A stretch of DNA of 18,764 nucleotides from Hydrogenovibrio sp. UBA654 (GTDB taxonomy: Bacteria > Pseudomonadota > Gammaproteobacteria > Thiomicrospirales > Thiomicrospiraceae), in the NCBI GenBank assembly GCA_002299585.1, contig DBOE01000091.1, positions 1-18,764 of the forward strand, written 5' to 3'. The position numbers and the translations under genes are program-made. The notes below the pieces were generated by a model. It worked only from the letters and a program-made list of their open reading frames with translations, made no database searches and was not told the DNA's origin. This document shows, piece by piece, positions 1-6,932 of this stretch (position 1 is its first letter; each line of letters opens with the position of its first letter).

Positions 1-212
1 GCTATTTGTGGCGAGAAGGCATCACCTGCATTATCAATTTCGATTAGCTCGGCAGTTTGCCAAGTATTTGTGCTACTATCAAAACTATTCGCCCAAATGT
101 TAGTTCGGGTGCCATCATCTTGCTGCCACACTGCCATGGCATTGCCGTTGCTATCAAAAGCTATTTGTGGATTCAGGGCATGACCTGCATTATCAGTTTC
201 GATTAGCTTAGC
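1..212 (-). repeat. Tandem 159-bp coding repeat (53 residues) in the lipoprotein gene
   Basis: The bases from position 1 (gctatttgtgg...) recur from position 160 with the same reading frame, an offset of 159 bases. The two copies match closely over about 50 bases, including the block encoding DNAG and PQIA. Only the first full unit and the start of the second are visible; the array probably continues beyond the window. Confidence 0.7.
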
Positions 213-368
213 TTCACCTTTTGTATTTGGCAAGGTAGCGGAGGAGCTATCACTACTATCACCACTACAGCCAAAAACACCTAAAGCAAGTAGCAATGGC
301 ATATAGAGAAACCATGATTTTATTAGTTGATTACTTTTATTACTATTATTTTTAGCTTTCATGTTCAT
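1..368 (-). CDS. Repeat-containing lipoprotein, N-terminal part (partial at window edge)
   Basis: About 122 residues are visible before the frame runs off the window edge. The start at 368 is set by an AGGAGA ribosome site (374-379) five bases upstream; a second in-frame ATG lies two codons later. Residues 15-34 form a basic-then-hydrophobic signal ending in the lipobox-like VFGC, so Cys34 is the predicted lipidated residue, followed by a Ser/Asp-rich linker (35-45). From residue 53 a repeat begins: a unit starting near LIETDNAG and containing PQIAFDSNGNAMAVWQQ is followed 53 residues later by LIEIDNAG and PQIA. Family knowledge suggests such Asp/Gly/Trp repeats build beta-propeller-like surface or periplasmic proteins, but the function is unknown. 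It lies downstream of nudE in the same direction with 139 bases between, so it probably has its own promoter. The lipoprotein call is fairly secure, the fold is inferred. Confidence 0.75.
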   Translation of the reverse strand, partial: MNMKAKNNSNKSNQLIKSWFLYMPLLLALGVFGCSGDSSDSSSATLPNTKGEAKLIETDNAGHALNPQIAFDSNGNAMAVWQQDDGTRTNIWANSFDSSTNTWQTAELIEIDNAGDAFSPQI

Positions 369-507
369 GTATTTCTCCTAAAAATTAAAATGCACGATAA
401 AACTTTAATAAAACTTATAACAAAAATATCACAACTTTTTTATCAGTCTAATTCTAACCCTACTTATTCAGTGCCTCCTTAGAAGGCACTTAATAACTAG
501 TTTAACT

Positions 508-1053
508 CTAAATAAGGTTTTTTTCTGTTAAATATAATAAAATTGCCGCAAAAGACCTGCCTTCTGAAAAACTTGGCTCTGCTATTAATTCTTGCCAATC
601 ATTAACTGGCCAGTAAATTATTTCTAGCGGCTCTGGTTCATCGCCAACAGCATTACTTATTATCAAATTTTCTGCCAACACAATATGAGTTCTATGCGTC
701 ATATAACTAGAAGCAAGGGAAACTGTTTTTAGCAACTTAATACTATTAGGTAAAAAACCTAGCTCTTCTTGACTTTCTCTTTCGGTTGCTTGTTGCCAAG
801 TTTCGCCATCATCAACCTTGCCCTTAGCAAAAGTAAGCTCATAGCGTTCCATACCTACTGCATATTCTTTTATCAATACAAAACAATTATCTTTTATCGC
901 TATAATTAACACTGCACCATTGCTAGAACTTAGCATTCTTTCATACTGCATTTTTACACCGTTGTTGAACTTTATTTCAAGTTGTTCAACTCTAAATATA
1001 TTTGATTGCAAGAGATGTTTTTTAGATAAAATTTGCGGAACTAAATTTTTCAT
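508..1053 (-). CDS. nudE: ADP compounds hydrolase NudE (Nudix hydrolase)
   Basis: A 181-residue Nudix hydrolase. The Nudix box GX5EX7REUXEEXGU is seen at residues 78-100 (GKVDDGE ... RESQEELGF); the metal-binding glutamates of REXXEE are intact, though the usually hydrophobic residue after RE is Ser94. NudE enzymes hydrolyse ADP-ribose, NADH and related ADP compounds in the cytoplasm to AMP plus a phosphorylated product. Length matches the family (about 186 in E. coli). The assignment to NudE rather than another Nudix protein rests on the overall sequence pattern and on the divergent yrfG-like gene next door; nudE and yrfG lie near each other in enterobacteria. Only 28 bases separate the two divergent start codons, so the promoters must overlap each other or the 5' ends. 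No clear ribosome site precedes the ATG. Confidence 0.85.
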   Translation of the reverse strand: MKNLVPQILSKKHLLQSNIFRVEQLEIKFNNGVKMQYERMLSSSNGAVLIIAIKDNCFVLIKEYAVGMERYELTFAKGKVDDGETWQQATERESQEELGFLPNSIKLLKTVSLASSYMTHRTHIVLAENLIISNAVGDEPEPLEIIYWPVNDWQELIAEPSFSEGRSFAAILLYLTEKNLI

Positions 1054-1081
1054 ACATTAATAATAACAAAGAAACCATTAA

Positions 1082-1756
1082 ATGCTAATCAAAACTTTAT
1101 ATTTACCTTGGCAAGAAATTGATACCGTTATGCTGGATATGGATGGAACGCTACTAGATTTACACTTTGACTGGTATTTTTGGATGACTTATTTACCCAA
1201 AAAATATGCTAAAAAAAATAACATTAATATTACCAAAGCTAAAAAAATAATACATAAAAAAATTCAGTCACAAGCTGGCACTTTAAACTGGTATTGCATT
1301 GATTACTGGAGTGAACAATTAGATTTGCCAATAACTGAGTTAAAACATGATTTAAAACATTTAATTAAACCACACCCACAAGTGAACAATTTTTTACAGA
1401 CTTTAAAAAGTCTTAACAAACAAATAATTATGGTTACTAATGCTCATAGAGATAGCTTAGAGATAAAAATGCAAGTTACAAATATTGAGCAATACTTTTG
1501 CCACATAATAAGTTCGCATGACTATGGTAAGCCAAAAGAAGATATTCAGATCTGGGAGGATATTATGCAGGATATTCCATATAATCCTGCTAGAACGCTA
1601 TTGATAGATGATAATATTAATGCTCTAACTGCTGCCAAAAAATTTGGCATTAAGCATTGTTTAGCGGCAATATTTGTTAGTAAAAAGATGGCAAAAATAG
1701 ATCCTCAAACTTTTCCATCTTTTGAAAAATTTTCACAAATAATGCCCTATCATTAA
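1082..1756 (+). CDS. yrfG: HAD-family GMP/IMP nucleotidase YrfG-like
   Basis: A 224-residue HAD hydrolase. Motif I is DMDGTLLD (residues 19-26; nucleophile Asp19, acid/base Asp21), motif II is VTNAH with Thr119, motif III Lys152 in GKPKED, and motif IV LIDDN with Asp176/Asp177. The cap region contains TLNWYCIDYWSEQL (67-80), and the N-terminal WQEIDTVMLDMDGTLLDL is very like E. coli YrfG, which dephosphorylates purine monophosphates such as GMP and IMP. The gene is divergent from nudE, a neighbourhood known in other gammaproteobacteria; both act in nucleotide housekeeping. Its stop codon overlaps the stop of the convergent porin gene by 4 bases (1753-1756), leaving no room for a terminator. 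Lysine-rich stretches reflect the AT bias of the genome. Confidence 0.85.
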   Translation: MLIKTLYLPWQEIDTVMLDMDGTLLDLHFDWYFWMTYLPKKYAKKNNINITKAKKIIHKKIQSQAGTLNWYCIDYWSEQLDLPITELKHDLKHLIKPHPQVNNFLQTLKSLNKQIIMVTNAHRDSLEIKMQVTNIEQYFCHIISSHDYGKPKEDIQIWEDIMQDIPYNPARTLLIDDNINALTAAKKFGIKHCLAAIFVSKKMAKIDPQTFPSFEKFSQIMPYH

Positions 1757-2961
1757 AACTTGAATTGGTATTGCATTATGAAAGCATCGGCTTTATAACC
1801 AGACAGACCATTCCAAGTTTTAGAAGAAGAAGCAGTATCTCCACTTGCTATAATATAATTAAAGGCAAGTCGGTGTTTATTTTTAATATTTTTTGCAGCA
1901 CGAGAAAAACCTTGAAAAGGTATGGATAAATCATAATTTACACCTAGAAATGTATTTCCTAAACTCGTATTTGGTGTTCCATCCGTCCAAGTGGCTTTAC
2001 CTTGTACATGCTTAGCAACTAGTTCAACTTCTTCGCTAACAAAATAACCCGCTGTAGTAGTATAAGCTACCTCATCACTTCCTGTAACTCCTTTAATGTT
2101 TTTAGCATCAAAATATTCTGCTCTTAATGTTAGTTCTCCTAAGCTTGAGCTCAAACCAATATTCAAATTATTATAATCTTTATTTGGAGTTCCTGATGGT
2201 ACGGTTCCTGCTGCATTTTCGGACTTGGCATAAGAAGCTTCGATATGAAACTTTTCAGTATAATCAAACATACCACGAACGGCATAAGCATTACCACCCA
2301 TCGCCGAACTCCCAGCAGCTGCACTTCTACTTGCCTGATTTGCTACCATAACATCATAACCAAAACCTTTCCATGGAAATTCATGACCTGTCTCAAAACC
2401 AGTTACTTTGCCGTCATTTCCTAAACCCATATCACGACCAGAAATCATAACACCTGAACTTCTGTCTAACACAAGATTTGCATCAAAACCTCGCTCAAGA
2501 GCCTCCATTGACCAGCCTGACATAGAATAACTCATACCATTTGGCATCTTAATAAGACCCGCTTTTACCACAAACCCAGGGTCAACAACATAAGATATAA
2601 AAGCATCTTTTACAAAATCTGAAATTGCAGCACCATTTGTGTGATCACTTGCAGCATTAGTATTTTTATTAGGATCTAGTTGAACTTTACCACGAACATT
2701 TCCTGCCTGATACTTCCAACCAAGACGAATTCGTTGAGACCTAAATGCTAGGTTTGTCTCTGCATTTGCAGCAGAACCAGCTTCTTTTATTTTCATGCCT
2801 TCTCCACCAACAGCCCCAACTTGGACAAGACCAAAAAAGGTCAATTTAGTGTCAACATCACCAACCTTCTTTTTCAATGGATAACCAGCTTCTGCTGCTG
2901 TACTCATTAATAGTGCTGTAACAGCACCACCTGCAAATAATGTCATTAATTTTTTTTTCAT
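1753..2961 (-). CDS. Outer-membrane porin 1 (OprP/O-like)
   Basis: The 402-residue precursor starts at the ATG at 2961, giving a standard signal peptide MKKKLMTLFAGGAVTALLMS then TAAEA, cleaved before Gly; AGGATAAGAAAG upstream serves as ribosome site. A longer reading from a TTG at 2991 would put ten odd residues before the signal and is rejected. The mature protein has beta-barrel patterning (alternating hydrophobic strands), an N-terminal TKLTFFGLVQ strand, a FRSQRIRLGWKY strand and a terminal aromatic KF, the usual outer-membrane insertion signal. The pattern (arginine-rich early strands, KDAFISYVV, then VKAGLIKMPNGMS, then RDMG) resembles phosphate-selective porin O/P proteins; substrate specificity cannot be read. 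It is paralogous to the porin at 6933-8189. A promoter lies about 110 bases upstream (3080-3108). Confidence 0.8.
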   Translation of the reverse strand: MKKKLMTLFAGGAVTALLMSTAAEAGYPLKKKVGDVDTKLTFFGLVQVGAVGGEGMKIKEAGSAANAETNLAFRSQRIRLGWKYQAGNVRGKVQLDPNKNTNAASDHTNGAAISDFVKDAFISYVVDPGFVVKAGLIKMPNGMSYSMSGWSMEALERGFDANLVLDRSSGVMISGRDMGLGNDGKVTGFETGHEFPWKGFGYDVMVANQASRSAAAGSSAMGGNAYAVRGMFDYTEKFHIEASYAKSENAAGTVPSGTPNKDYNNLNIGLSSSLGELTLRAEYFDAKNIKGVTGSDEVAYTTTAGYFVSEEVELVAKHVQGKATWTDGTPNTSLGNTFLGVNYDLSIPFQGFSRAAKNIKNKHRLAFNYIIASGDTASSSKTWNGLSGYKADAFIMQYQFKF

Positions 2962-3079
2962 AATCTTTCTTATCCTCAATAAATATATCAACTTTAAATG
3001 TAGCTTTAAACTACTTTAATTTCTTTCTAAATGTTTCATATAAAAAAAGCAATCTCAACCACTCATTTGGTTCTAGGAT

Positions 3080-3108
3080 ATGTTACTTACCGCACTGACA
3101 ACCGTCAA
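3080..3108 (-). promoter_or_regulatory. Predicted sigma70 promoter of porin 1
   Basis: On the minus strand TTGACG (3103-3108) is followed after exactly 17 bases by TAACAT (3080-3085). This would start transcription near 3073 and give a 5' leader of roughly 110 bases before the porin start at 2961. The rest of the 200-base gap (2962-3161) is AT-rich; I see no clear hairpin or small gene in it. Confidence 0.55.
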
Positions 3109-3161
3109 GTTATCTTTTTGTTACAATCTTATAAAAGGATAAATTATATAGTTGTTTTTTT

Positions 3162-3875
3162 TTATAAAGACATAAGGCTTGCTCCATTCTCTTTTAACCA
3201 TTGTTTTTCTTGTTGATAAGTTGGGCAAAATTTGGCTACTGTTTGCCAGTAGTCTTTAGAATGATTAGGATGAATTAAATGGCATAATTCGTGGATAATT
3301 ACATATTCAATTACTGATTTTGGCGCCATAGCTAATCGCCAATTAAATTGTATACTACCATCAGCACAACAACTACCCCACTTTGATTTGTAATTTTTTA
3401 TACTAATTATGCTGGGGGTTACTTGAATTATTTTAGCCAAGTCAAGAATAGTTGAATTTATTACTGTTTCTAATTGTTTTATAAAAAAACTAATCGCAAC
3501 TTTTCTAGCACTAGCTGGCACATTTTTTAGGGGTCTTGTTTGTTTACAAAATAACACTAAGACCTCTTCATTAAATTGATAATCTATTTTTTTCACTAAT
3601 CTATGATGATCTTCCTTGTAAAGAATTTTGTTGCCAAATAATAATAGTTGAGTGCCTGATTTAAAGCTAATCTGTTTTGGCATATTTTGCTTTCTAGCTG
3701 CTATTTTTGCTAACAACCAATCTTTTTCACTCTTTATAAATGATGATATATCCGTATCAGCAAAATGTTTTGGTACCATTAAAGCTATTCTATTTGGCTC
3801 TACCTTTAAGCCTATTGAACCTTTACGGTTGGTTTTTATTATTTCTATGTTTTGTTGATCAAGATTAATTTTCAT
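3162..3875 (-). CDS. YgjP-like zinc metalloprotease (DUF45, M48-type)
   Basis: A 237-residue protein ending in the DUF45/YgjP metallopeptidase signature: zinc motif HELCH at residues 195-199 and third ligand region HPNHSKDYW at 202-210 (His205). The preceding KSKWGSC (163-169) and FNWRLAMAP blocks are characteristic of the family. The role of YgjP-type proteins is poorly defined; they are soluble zinc-dependent peptidase-like proteins with a SprT/minigluzincin-like C-terminal domain. All metal ligands are present, so it is probably active. Its start codon is only 17 bases from the divergent pseudouridine synthase start, with no ribosome site; a TATATT box seven bases upstream suggests a leaderless or nearly leaderless mRNA. 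An alternative downstream start is possible but would remove conserved-looking N-terminal strands. Confidence 0.82.
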   Translation of the reverse strand: MKINLDQQNIEIIKTNRKGSIGLKVEPNRIALMVPKHFADTDISSFIKSEKDWLLAKIAARKQNMPKQISFKSGTQLLLFGNKILYKEDHHRLVKKIDYQFNEEVLVLFCKQTRPLKNVPASARKVAISFFIKQLETVINSTILDLAKIIQVTPSIISIKNYKSKWGSCCADGSIQFNWRLAMAPKSVIEYVIIHELCHLIHPNHSKDYWQTVAKFCPTYQQEKQWLKENGASLMSL

Positions 3876-3879
3876 AGGC

Positions 3880-3888
3880 TAAAATATA
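3880..3888. promoter_or_regulatory. Overlapping back-to-back -10 boxes between divergent genes
   Basis: The 17-base gap 3876-3892 holds TAAAAT on the plus strand (3880-3885) and TATATT on the minus strand (3883-3888), each seven bases from the start codon it faces. Transcription starting the usual distance after either box would begin at or next to the ATG. No ribosome site is visible for either gene. A -35-like TTGATC exists on the plus strand near 3855-3860 but at a long spacing (19). This is a motif reading, not evidence of activity. Confidence 0.4.
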
Positions 3889-3892
3889 CACT

Positions 3893-4714
3893 ATGACAGA
3901 CATTTTAGAGAAAAAATTTTCAGCTTCTTTTTCAGGACAAACTGTGATTGCTTGTTTGGCAGAAAACACTAACTTTTCAAAACAGCAACTTAAACAATTT
4001 ATGCAAAAAGGAACAGTGTGGTTACAAACTAACCAACAACAAAAACCCACTAGAGTCCGTCGTGCTAAAAAAACTCTGGCTATTGATGATGTATTGTTTT
4101 TTTATTTTAATACACGAATTTTAGCAACTACTATCCCTAACCCTACCTTAATTGCTGATAAAGTTAATTTTAGCGTTTGGTACAAACCCAAAAGAGTGCT
4201 TTGTCAAGGTTCTAAATGGGGCGACCACACAACTATTAATCGTTGGATAGAGACTAATTATAAGTTTAACAATAAAACTCGCCCTGCTATTATTGTGCAT
4301 AGACTAGACAAGGCTACTGATGGCTTAATATTAATTGCCCATAATAAACAGTATGCTAAAAAAATTACCCAAGCATTTAGCTCAAAAAATATTGTTAAAA
4401 TTTATCAAGCCTTAGTGCAAGGGCATTTTACTAGCCAGATAACTTATCAACAACCAATTGACGATAAAGATGCAACGAGTCATGTTAGCCTTATAAATTA
4501 TGATAAAGAAAAAAATTGCTCTTTGCTAAAAATACAAATAGAAACTGGCAGAAAACATCAAATTCGCAAACATTTATCGCAAGCAGGGTTTCCGATTATT
4601 GGTGACCGTTTATATGGGGAAACCACCGTGGTAGATTTACAACTTACTGCCATTTATTTAGAAATTAAATTAGATAATATAACCTATCAATTTTCTTTAG
4701 CCGATAATTACTAA
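3893..4714 (+). CDS. RluA-family rRNA/tRNA pseudouridine synthase
   Basis: A 273-residue RluA-family enzyme that isomerises uridine to pseudouridine in structured RNA. The catalytic motif HRLDKATDGL (residues 136-145) carries the nucleophilic Asp139; the family motifs ETGRKHQIRKHL (218-229) and GDRLYG (237-242) follow. The N-terminal 90 residues include a degenerate S4-like region (QLKQFMQKGTVWL then RRAKKTL then DDVLFF), and the catalytic domain starts at FSVWYKPKRVLCQG. Which RNA and which position it modifies cannot be told; small single-domain members are often named RluA or TruC, and this one is somewhat divergent. It is divergent from the YgjP-like gene with 17 bases between starts, and its stop overlaps the stop of the convergent CDF gene by 4 bases (4711-4714). 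Confidence 0.85.
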   Translation: MTDILEKKFSASFSGQTVIACLAENTNFSKQQLKQFMQKGTVWLQTNQQQKPTRVRRAKKTLAIDDVLFFYFNTRILATTIPNPTLIADKVNFSVWYKPKRVLCQGSKWGDHTTINRWIETNYKFNNKTRPAIIVHRLDKATDGLILIAHNKQYAKKITQAFSSKNIVKIYQALVQGHFTSQITYQQPIDDKDATSHVSLINYDKEKNCSLLKIQIETGRKHQIRKHLSQAGFPIIGDRLYGETTVVDLQLTAIYLEIKLDNITYQFSLADNY

Positions 4715-5619
4715 CATTTTTTACAGTCTAGCCTGCCAAACTCTGCTTGCAGGTTAAAATGATTAATACCAAATTTTTCTTGGATTTCTTTTTCTATGGC
4801 AACAATTTTTGTCGTTACTTCGCTTAAAGGTAAGTCTTTTACAAAACATAAATGTGCTTCTAGATTTATTTGATAATCATTTAATTGCCATAAATGTATA
4901 TGATGCACATTTTCAATGCCATCAAAACTAACTATTTGCTCGTTTAATTCAGCTAATTCAATATTTGCTGGTGAAAATTGCATTAACACAGCTGTGGAGC
5001 TTTTTAACAACCCCCAAGAAGCATAAATTAAATAAAAAGCAATTATAATGGTAATTAAAGCATCTACCCAATAGACTTCAAACAAGATAATTGCTACCCC
5101 ACCAATTAATACCGCAATAGAGGTCATAACATCTGTCATCAAGTGTAAATAAGCAGCTTTAACATTAGTGTTATGCTCGGCATCTTTAGCTATTAAAACT
5201 ACACTTAGCCAGTTTAAAACTACTGATAATAATGCTAAAGCCACTACCCAGTACCCCAAGACAACACTAGGATTAAAAAATCTTTCAACTGCTTCAAAAA
5301 TAAGCATTATGCCAATCAAAACCAGTATTGCAGAATTAAATAATGCAGCTAAAGTTTCCGCTCTTTTATAACCAAATGTTTTAGTATCCGTTGCTTGTCT
5401 TTGTGCTAAACGATTGGTGGAATAAGCGATAACTAAGGCAACCACATCACTAAAATTATGTATAGCATCAGATAACAAAGCTAAACTACCAGATATAATG
5501 CTCCCAGCAACCTGTGCTATAGTTATGATAATATTTAGCACGATCGTTAGTAATAACCTATTACTGGTCAGTTCGCCATGATGATGATAATGGTGTTGTG
5601 AATGGTTATGTGAGAGCAT
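4711..5619 (-). CDS. Cation diffusion facilitator (Zn/Cd/Co efflux, CzcD/ZitB-like)
   Basis: A 302-residue inner-membrane CDF transporter that exports divalent metal, usually zinc, in exchange for protons. The His-rich N-terminus (HNHSQHHYHHH, residues 4-14) is typical of zinc-handling members. Six hydrophobic segments follow, with metal-site motifs HNFSD (His54, Asp58) in helix 2 and HLMTD (His159, Asp163) in helix 5; the HxxxD/HxxxD arrangement is that expected for zinc/cadmium transport. The cytoplasmic C-terminal domain has VHHIHLWQL (about 239-247) and ends in the cysteine pair CKKC. The start has a good ribosome site (AAAGG, six bases upstream). It faces the HIRAN gene divergently across 39 bases and runs tail-to-tail into the pseudouridine synthase. 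Confidence 0.9.
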   Translation of the reverse strand: MLSHNHSQHHYHHHGELTSNRLLLTIVLNIIITIAQVAGSIISGSLALLSDAIHNFSDVVALVIAYSTNRLAQRQATDTKTFGYKRAETLAALFNSAILVLIGIMLIFEAVERFFNPSVVLGYWVVALALLSVVLNWLSVVLIAKDAEHNTNVKAAYLHLMTDVMTSIAVLIGGVAIILFEVYWVDALITIIIAFYLIYASWGLLKSSTAVLMQFSPANIELAELNEQIVSFDGIENVHHIHLWQLNDYQINLEAHLCFVKDLPLSEVTTKIVAIEKEIQEKFGINHFNLQAEFGRLDCKKC

Positions 5620-5658
5620 AGCCGACCTTTTGTTTAAAACATTAAAGAGTATTTTAAA

Positions 5659-6051
5659 GTGAAATGTTTATTATTACCAATAAAAGGAACTTATTACTAC
5701 CACAATATTGAATTTATAACAGAATCTTTAATAGTTGACCAACCAGTTTTTTTAGTGGCAGAAAAACAAAATAAATTTGACTTAAATGCTATTCAAATTT
5801 GGGCTTTTGTCGGCAACAAATCTATACTATTAGGTTATATTCCAAGACAAAAAACCAGCTTGATTCATTTTTTAAAAAATATAAATTGTCTATTTAAAAC
5901 TACGCTTTATCAAATATACTCCAATAAAAAATTAGAATTAAAAATTTCTTTATACTACTCAATATCAATTAAACAGCAATTTTACTTTTACTGGTGGTTT
6001 ATTTCTCGTAAACTACAACAAATATATTACGGTAAAAATTATTATGAATAA
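5659..6051 (+). CDS. Small HIRAN-domain protein
   Basis: A 130-residue protein with GTG start at 5659. Residues 8-75 match the HIRAN pattern: a GTYYY turn, a hydrophobic strand VFLVAEKQN, the NKFDLNAIQIW block (family consensus N.yDpnAI.V) and LGYIPR. HIRAN domains bind DNA ends, notably 3' single-stranded termini in the Rad5/HLTF helicases, and occur alone or with nucleases and helicases in bacteria. The C-terminal part (about 85-130) is unusual: very rich in Tyr, Lys, Ile and Trp, with no recognised domain. Its last eight bases overlap the start of the DEDDh exonuclease, implying coupled translation and a shared function at DNA ends. That functional link is inferred. The gene is very AT-rich, even for this genome. 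Confidence 0.72.
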   Translation: MKCLLLPIKGTYYYHNIEFITESLIVDQPVFLVAEKQNKFDLNAIQIWAFVGNKSILLGYIPRQKTSLIHFLKNINCLFKTTLYQIYSNKKLELKISLYYSISIKQQFYFYWWFISRKLQQIYYGKNYYE

Positions 6052-6916
6052 CCTTGAAAGCCTAGCCCAACAACTTGAGCAATCTAACCAATACCAAGTG
6101 CTTAAAAAACTTGTACCTCCTAGCCAATATCAACTAAACAACGGGCAACCATTACACAAAATTTGTATTATAGATACCGAAACTACTGGCCTAGATACTT
6201 CTCAATGTGAAATTATTGAACTAGGCTATCAAATAATTGAGTTTGATTCAGAGGGTTTTTTTTATAAAGTGATAAGTGCTAAAAATTTTTTACAAGAGCC
6301 TAATGGAGAGATTTCCGCCGAGGTTACACAAGTAACTGGTTTAACTTTAGAAGATGTAAAAGGACAGAGCATTCCCTGGCAAGAAGTAGCAGAAGATATG
6401 GCAGATGTAAAACTATGTATAGCTCACAATGCTGGTTTTGACCGTCCTATATTAGAAAGATTTAATCAAGTTTTTGTGGATAAAGTTTGGGGTTGCTCAG
6501 TTACCCAAATAGACTGGTTTAATCTTGCTAAAATTGCATCTCGTAGCCAAGAGTTTTTATGTTGGAAAGTGGGCAAGTTTTTTTACAATGCCCACCGTGC
6601 TTTAGATGATGTACAGGCTCTAACTCATCTATTACAACAACCAATTGGGCAACCTGGACTACCTGCACTTAATTTTTTACTACAAGCTGTTCGCTTACAA
6701 AAAGTTTTAATAAAAGCTACTAGGGCTCCTTTTGAGCTTAAAGACCAACTTAAAAGCCGTGGCTATCGCTGGAATGCAAAAGCAAAAGTTTGGCTAAAGA
6801 CTTTAGATGCCAACCTACAAAAAGATGAATTAGCTTGGTTAATTGATAATAACACTCCAAACCCAACCATAATAAAACTTAAAGCGAACGACAACTTCTC
6901 GATTAGAGCAAATTAG
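6044..6916 (+). CDS. DEDDh 3'-5' exonuclease (DnaQ/epsilon-like) with C-terminal RGYRW module
   Basis: A 290-residue exonuclease of the DnaQ superfamily. Exo I is DTETTGL (residues 44-50; Asp44, Glu46), Exo II AHNAGFD (127-133; Asp133), Exo III HRALDD (184-189; His184, Asp188/189), so the DEDDh catalytic set is complete. After the nuclease domain a module around 225-266 reads LKSRGYRWNAKAKVW then DELAWL; my recollection is that this module recurs in stand-alone bacterial exonucleases, possibly as a nucleic-acid contact. The protein is longer than the Pol III epsilon core and lacks a clear polymerase-clamp motif, so a repair or processing nuclease is more likely than DnaQ itself. The start ATG lies inside the HIRAN gene (8-base overlap); no strong ribosome site is seen, fitting translational coupling. 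Confidence 0.85.
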   Translation: MNNLESLAQQLEQSNQYQVLKKLVPPSQYQLNNGQPLHKICIIDTETTGLDTSQCEIIELGYQIIEFDSEGFFYKVISAKNFLQEPNGEISAEVTQVTGLTLEDVKGQSIPWQEVAEDMADVKLCIAHNAGFDRPILERFNQVFVDKVWGCSVTQIDWFNLAKIASRSQEFLCWKVGKFFYNAHRALDDVQALTHLLQQPIGQPGLPALNFLLQAVRLQKVLIKATRAPFELKDQLKSRGYRWNAKAKVWLKTLDANLQKDELAWLIDNNTPNPTIIKLKANDNFSIRAN

Positions 6917-6932
6917 TTAATCTTTTAAATTC

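Noticed and set aside
471..489. GTGCCT...AGGCAC hairpin downstream of nudE as an intrinsic terminator.
   Set aside because: The stem is six bases and no T run follows on either strand; it may be chance or a weak structure.
2962..2991. Longer porin 1 start at a TTG adding about ten residues (MIYLLRIRKI).
   Set aside because: It would place charged residues before a normal signal peptide; the ATG at 2961 with AGGATAAGAAAG upstream is a better start.
3031..3216. Small plus-strand open frame of 61 codons between porin 1 and the YgjP-like gene.
   Set aside because: It covers the porin 1 promoter on the other strand and the end of the YgjP-like gene, has no ribosome site and no recognisable domain.
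6044..6916. The exonuclease as DNA polymerase III epsilon (dnaQ).
   Set aside because: The catalytic motifs fit the superfamily, but the N-terminal extension, the C-terminal RGYRW module and the HIRAN partner are not those of the replicative proofreader.
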